Shown here in pieces: positions 5,305-5,333 of a stretch of DNA of 5,333 nucleotides. A model generated the notes under the pieces. That model worked only from the letters and a program-made list of their open reading frames with translations. It did no database searches and had not been told where the DNA came from. The position numbers were made by a program, and so were the translations under genes. Location: contig JAYVCL010000374.1 of assembly GCA_043749975.1 (NCBI GenBank), forward strand, positions 1 to 5,333. The letters run 5' to 3'. The stretch's first letter is position 1, and each line of letters opens with the position of its first letter. Origin of the DNA: JANYJJ01 sp043749975. Lineage in GTDB: Bacteria; Pseudomonadota; Gammaproteobacteria; Burkholderiales; Burkholderiaceae_C.

Positions 5305-5333
5305 ATGGTCGCCGGCGGCTATCCCAGCTTGCT
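5305..5333 (+). CDS. Possible 5' end of a gene running off the window
   Basis: An ATG at 5305 opens a frame reading MVAGGYPSL to the window end. A purine stretch GGGAAAA (5290-5296) lies eight bases before it, a weak ribosome site. The palindrome and hairpin upstream look like a promoter region, which supports a gene starting here. Nine codons are too few to recognise a product, so the strand, start and existence remain uncertain. Confidence 0.3.

Noticed and set aside
5037..5306. Minus-strand frame of 89 residues across the last intergenic region.
   Set aside because: It runs antisense into the lysR 3' end, covers the palindrome and hairpins, and its Arg-rich C-terminal part has no domain signal.

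Overview
This window looks like a high-GC betaproteobacterial chromosome, most likely Burkholderiales and probably Comamonadaceae. That placement rests on the base composition and on the proteins: a malate synthase G, a type II haloacid dehalogenase and a CrgA-like LysR regulator of the kind I associate with that family. It is an inference from recalled protein families, not a database match.

Layout, left to right. (a) 1-119 is upstream sequence with no gene I can support. (b) 120-703 (+) is an intact type II toxin-antitoxin pair: a ribbon-helix-helix antitoxin and a RelE/ParE-fold toxin whose start overlaps the antitoxin stop (ATGA). (c) 743-1126 (-) is a second toxin-antitoxin locus that looks decayed. 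It has a Phd/YefM-like antitoxin that seems to lack its N-terminus, followed in the same frame by a 34-codon relic of the C-terminus of a RelE/ParE toxin. (d) 1137-4067 (-) is a two-gene operon: an L-2-haloacid dehalogenase gene first, then malate synthase G (glcB) 9 bases downstream. (e) 4068-4171 is a 104-base divergent promoter region with a clear LysR-type box (ATTGG-N5-CCAAT). (f) 4172-5110 (+) is the LysR-type regulator. (g) 5111-5304 is a gene-free stretch rich in hairpins and repeats, including a perfect 16-base palindrome. It ends at a possible gene start at 5305 that runs off the window.

How the genes may work together: the dehalogenase would turn 2-haloacids into 2-hydroxyacids. 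Monohaloacetate would give glycolate, which other enzymes oxidise to glyoxylate; a dihaloacetate could give glyoxylate directly. Malate synthase G condenses glyoxylate with acetyl-CoA to malate. The divergent LysR regulator is the obvious candidate to control the pair through the box in the shared promoter. The gene order and the active-site residues are visible; the substrate and the regulatory link are inferred.

I found no RNA gene, CRISPR array, insertion sequence or phage gene. The most interesting items are the decayed second toxin-antitoxin locus, the compact dehalogenase/malate synthase unit with its operator, and the CTAG-rich palindrome upstream of the partial last gene.
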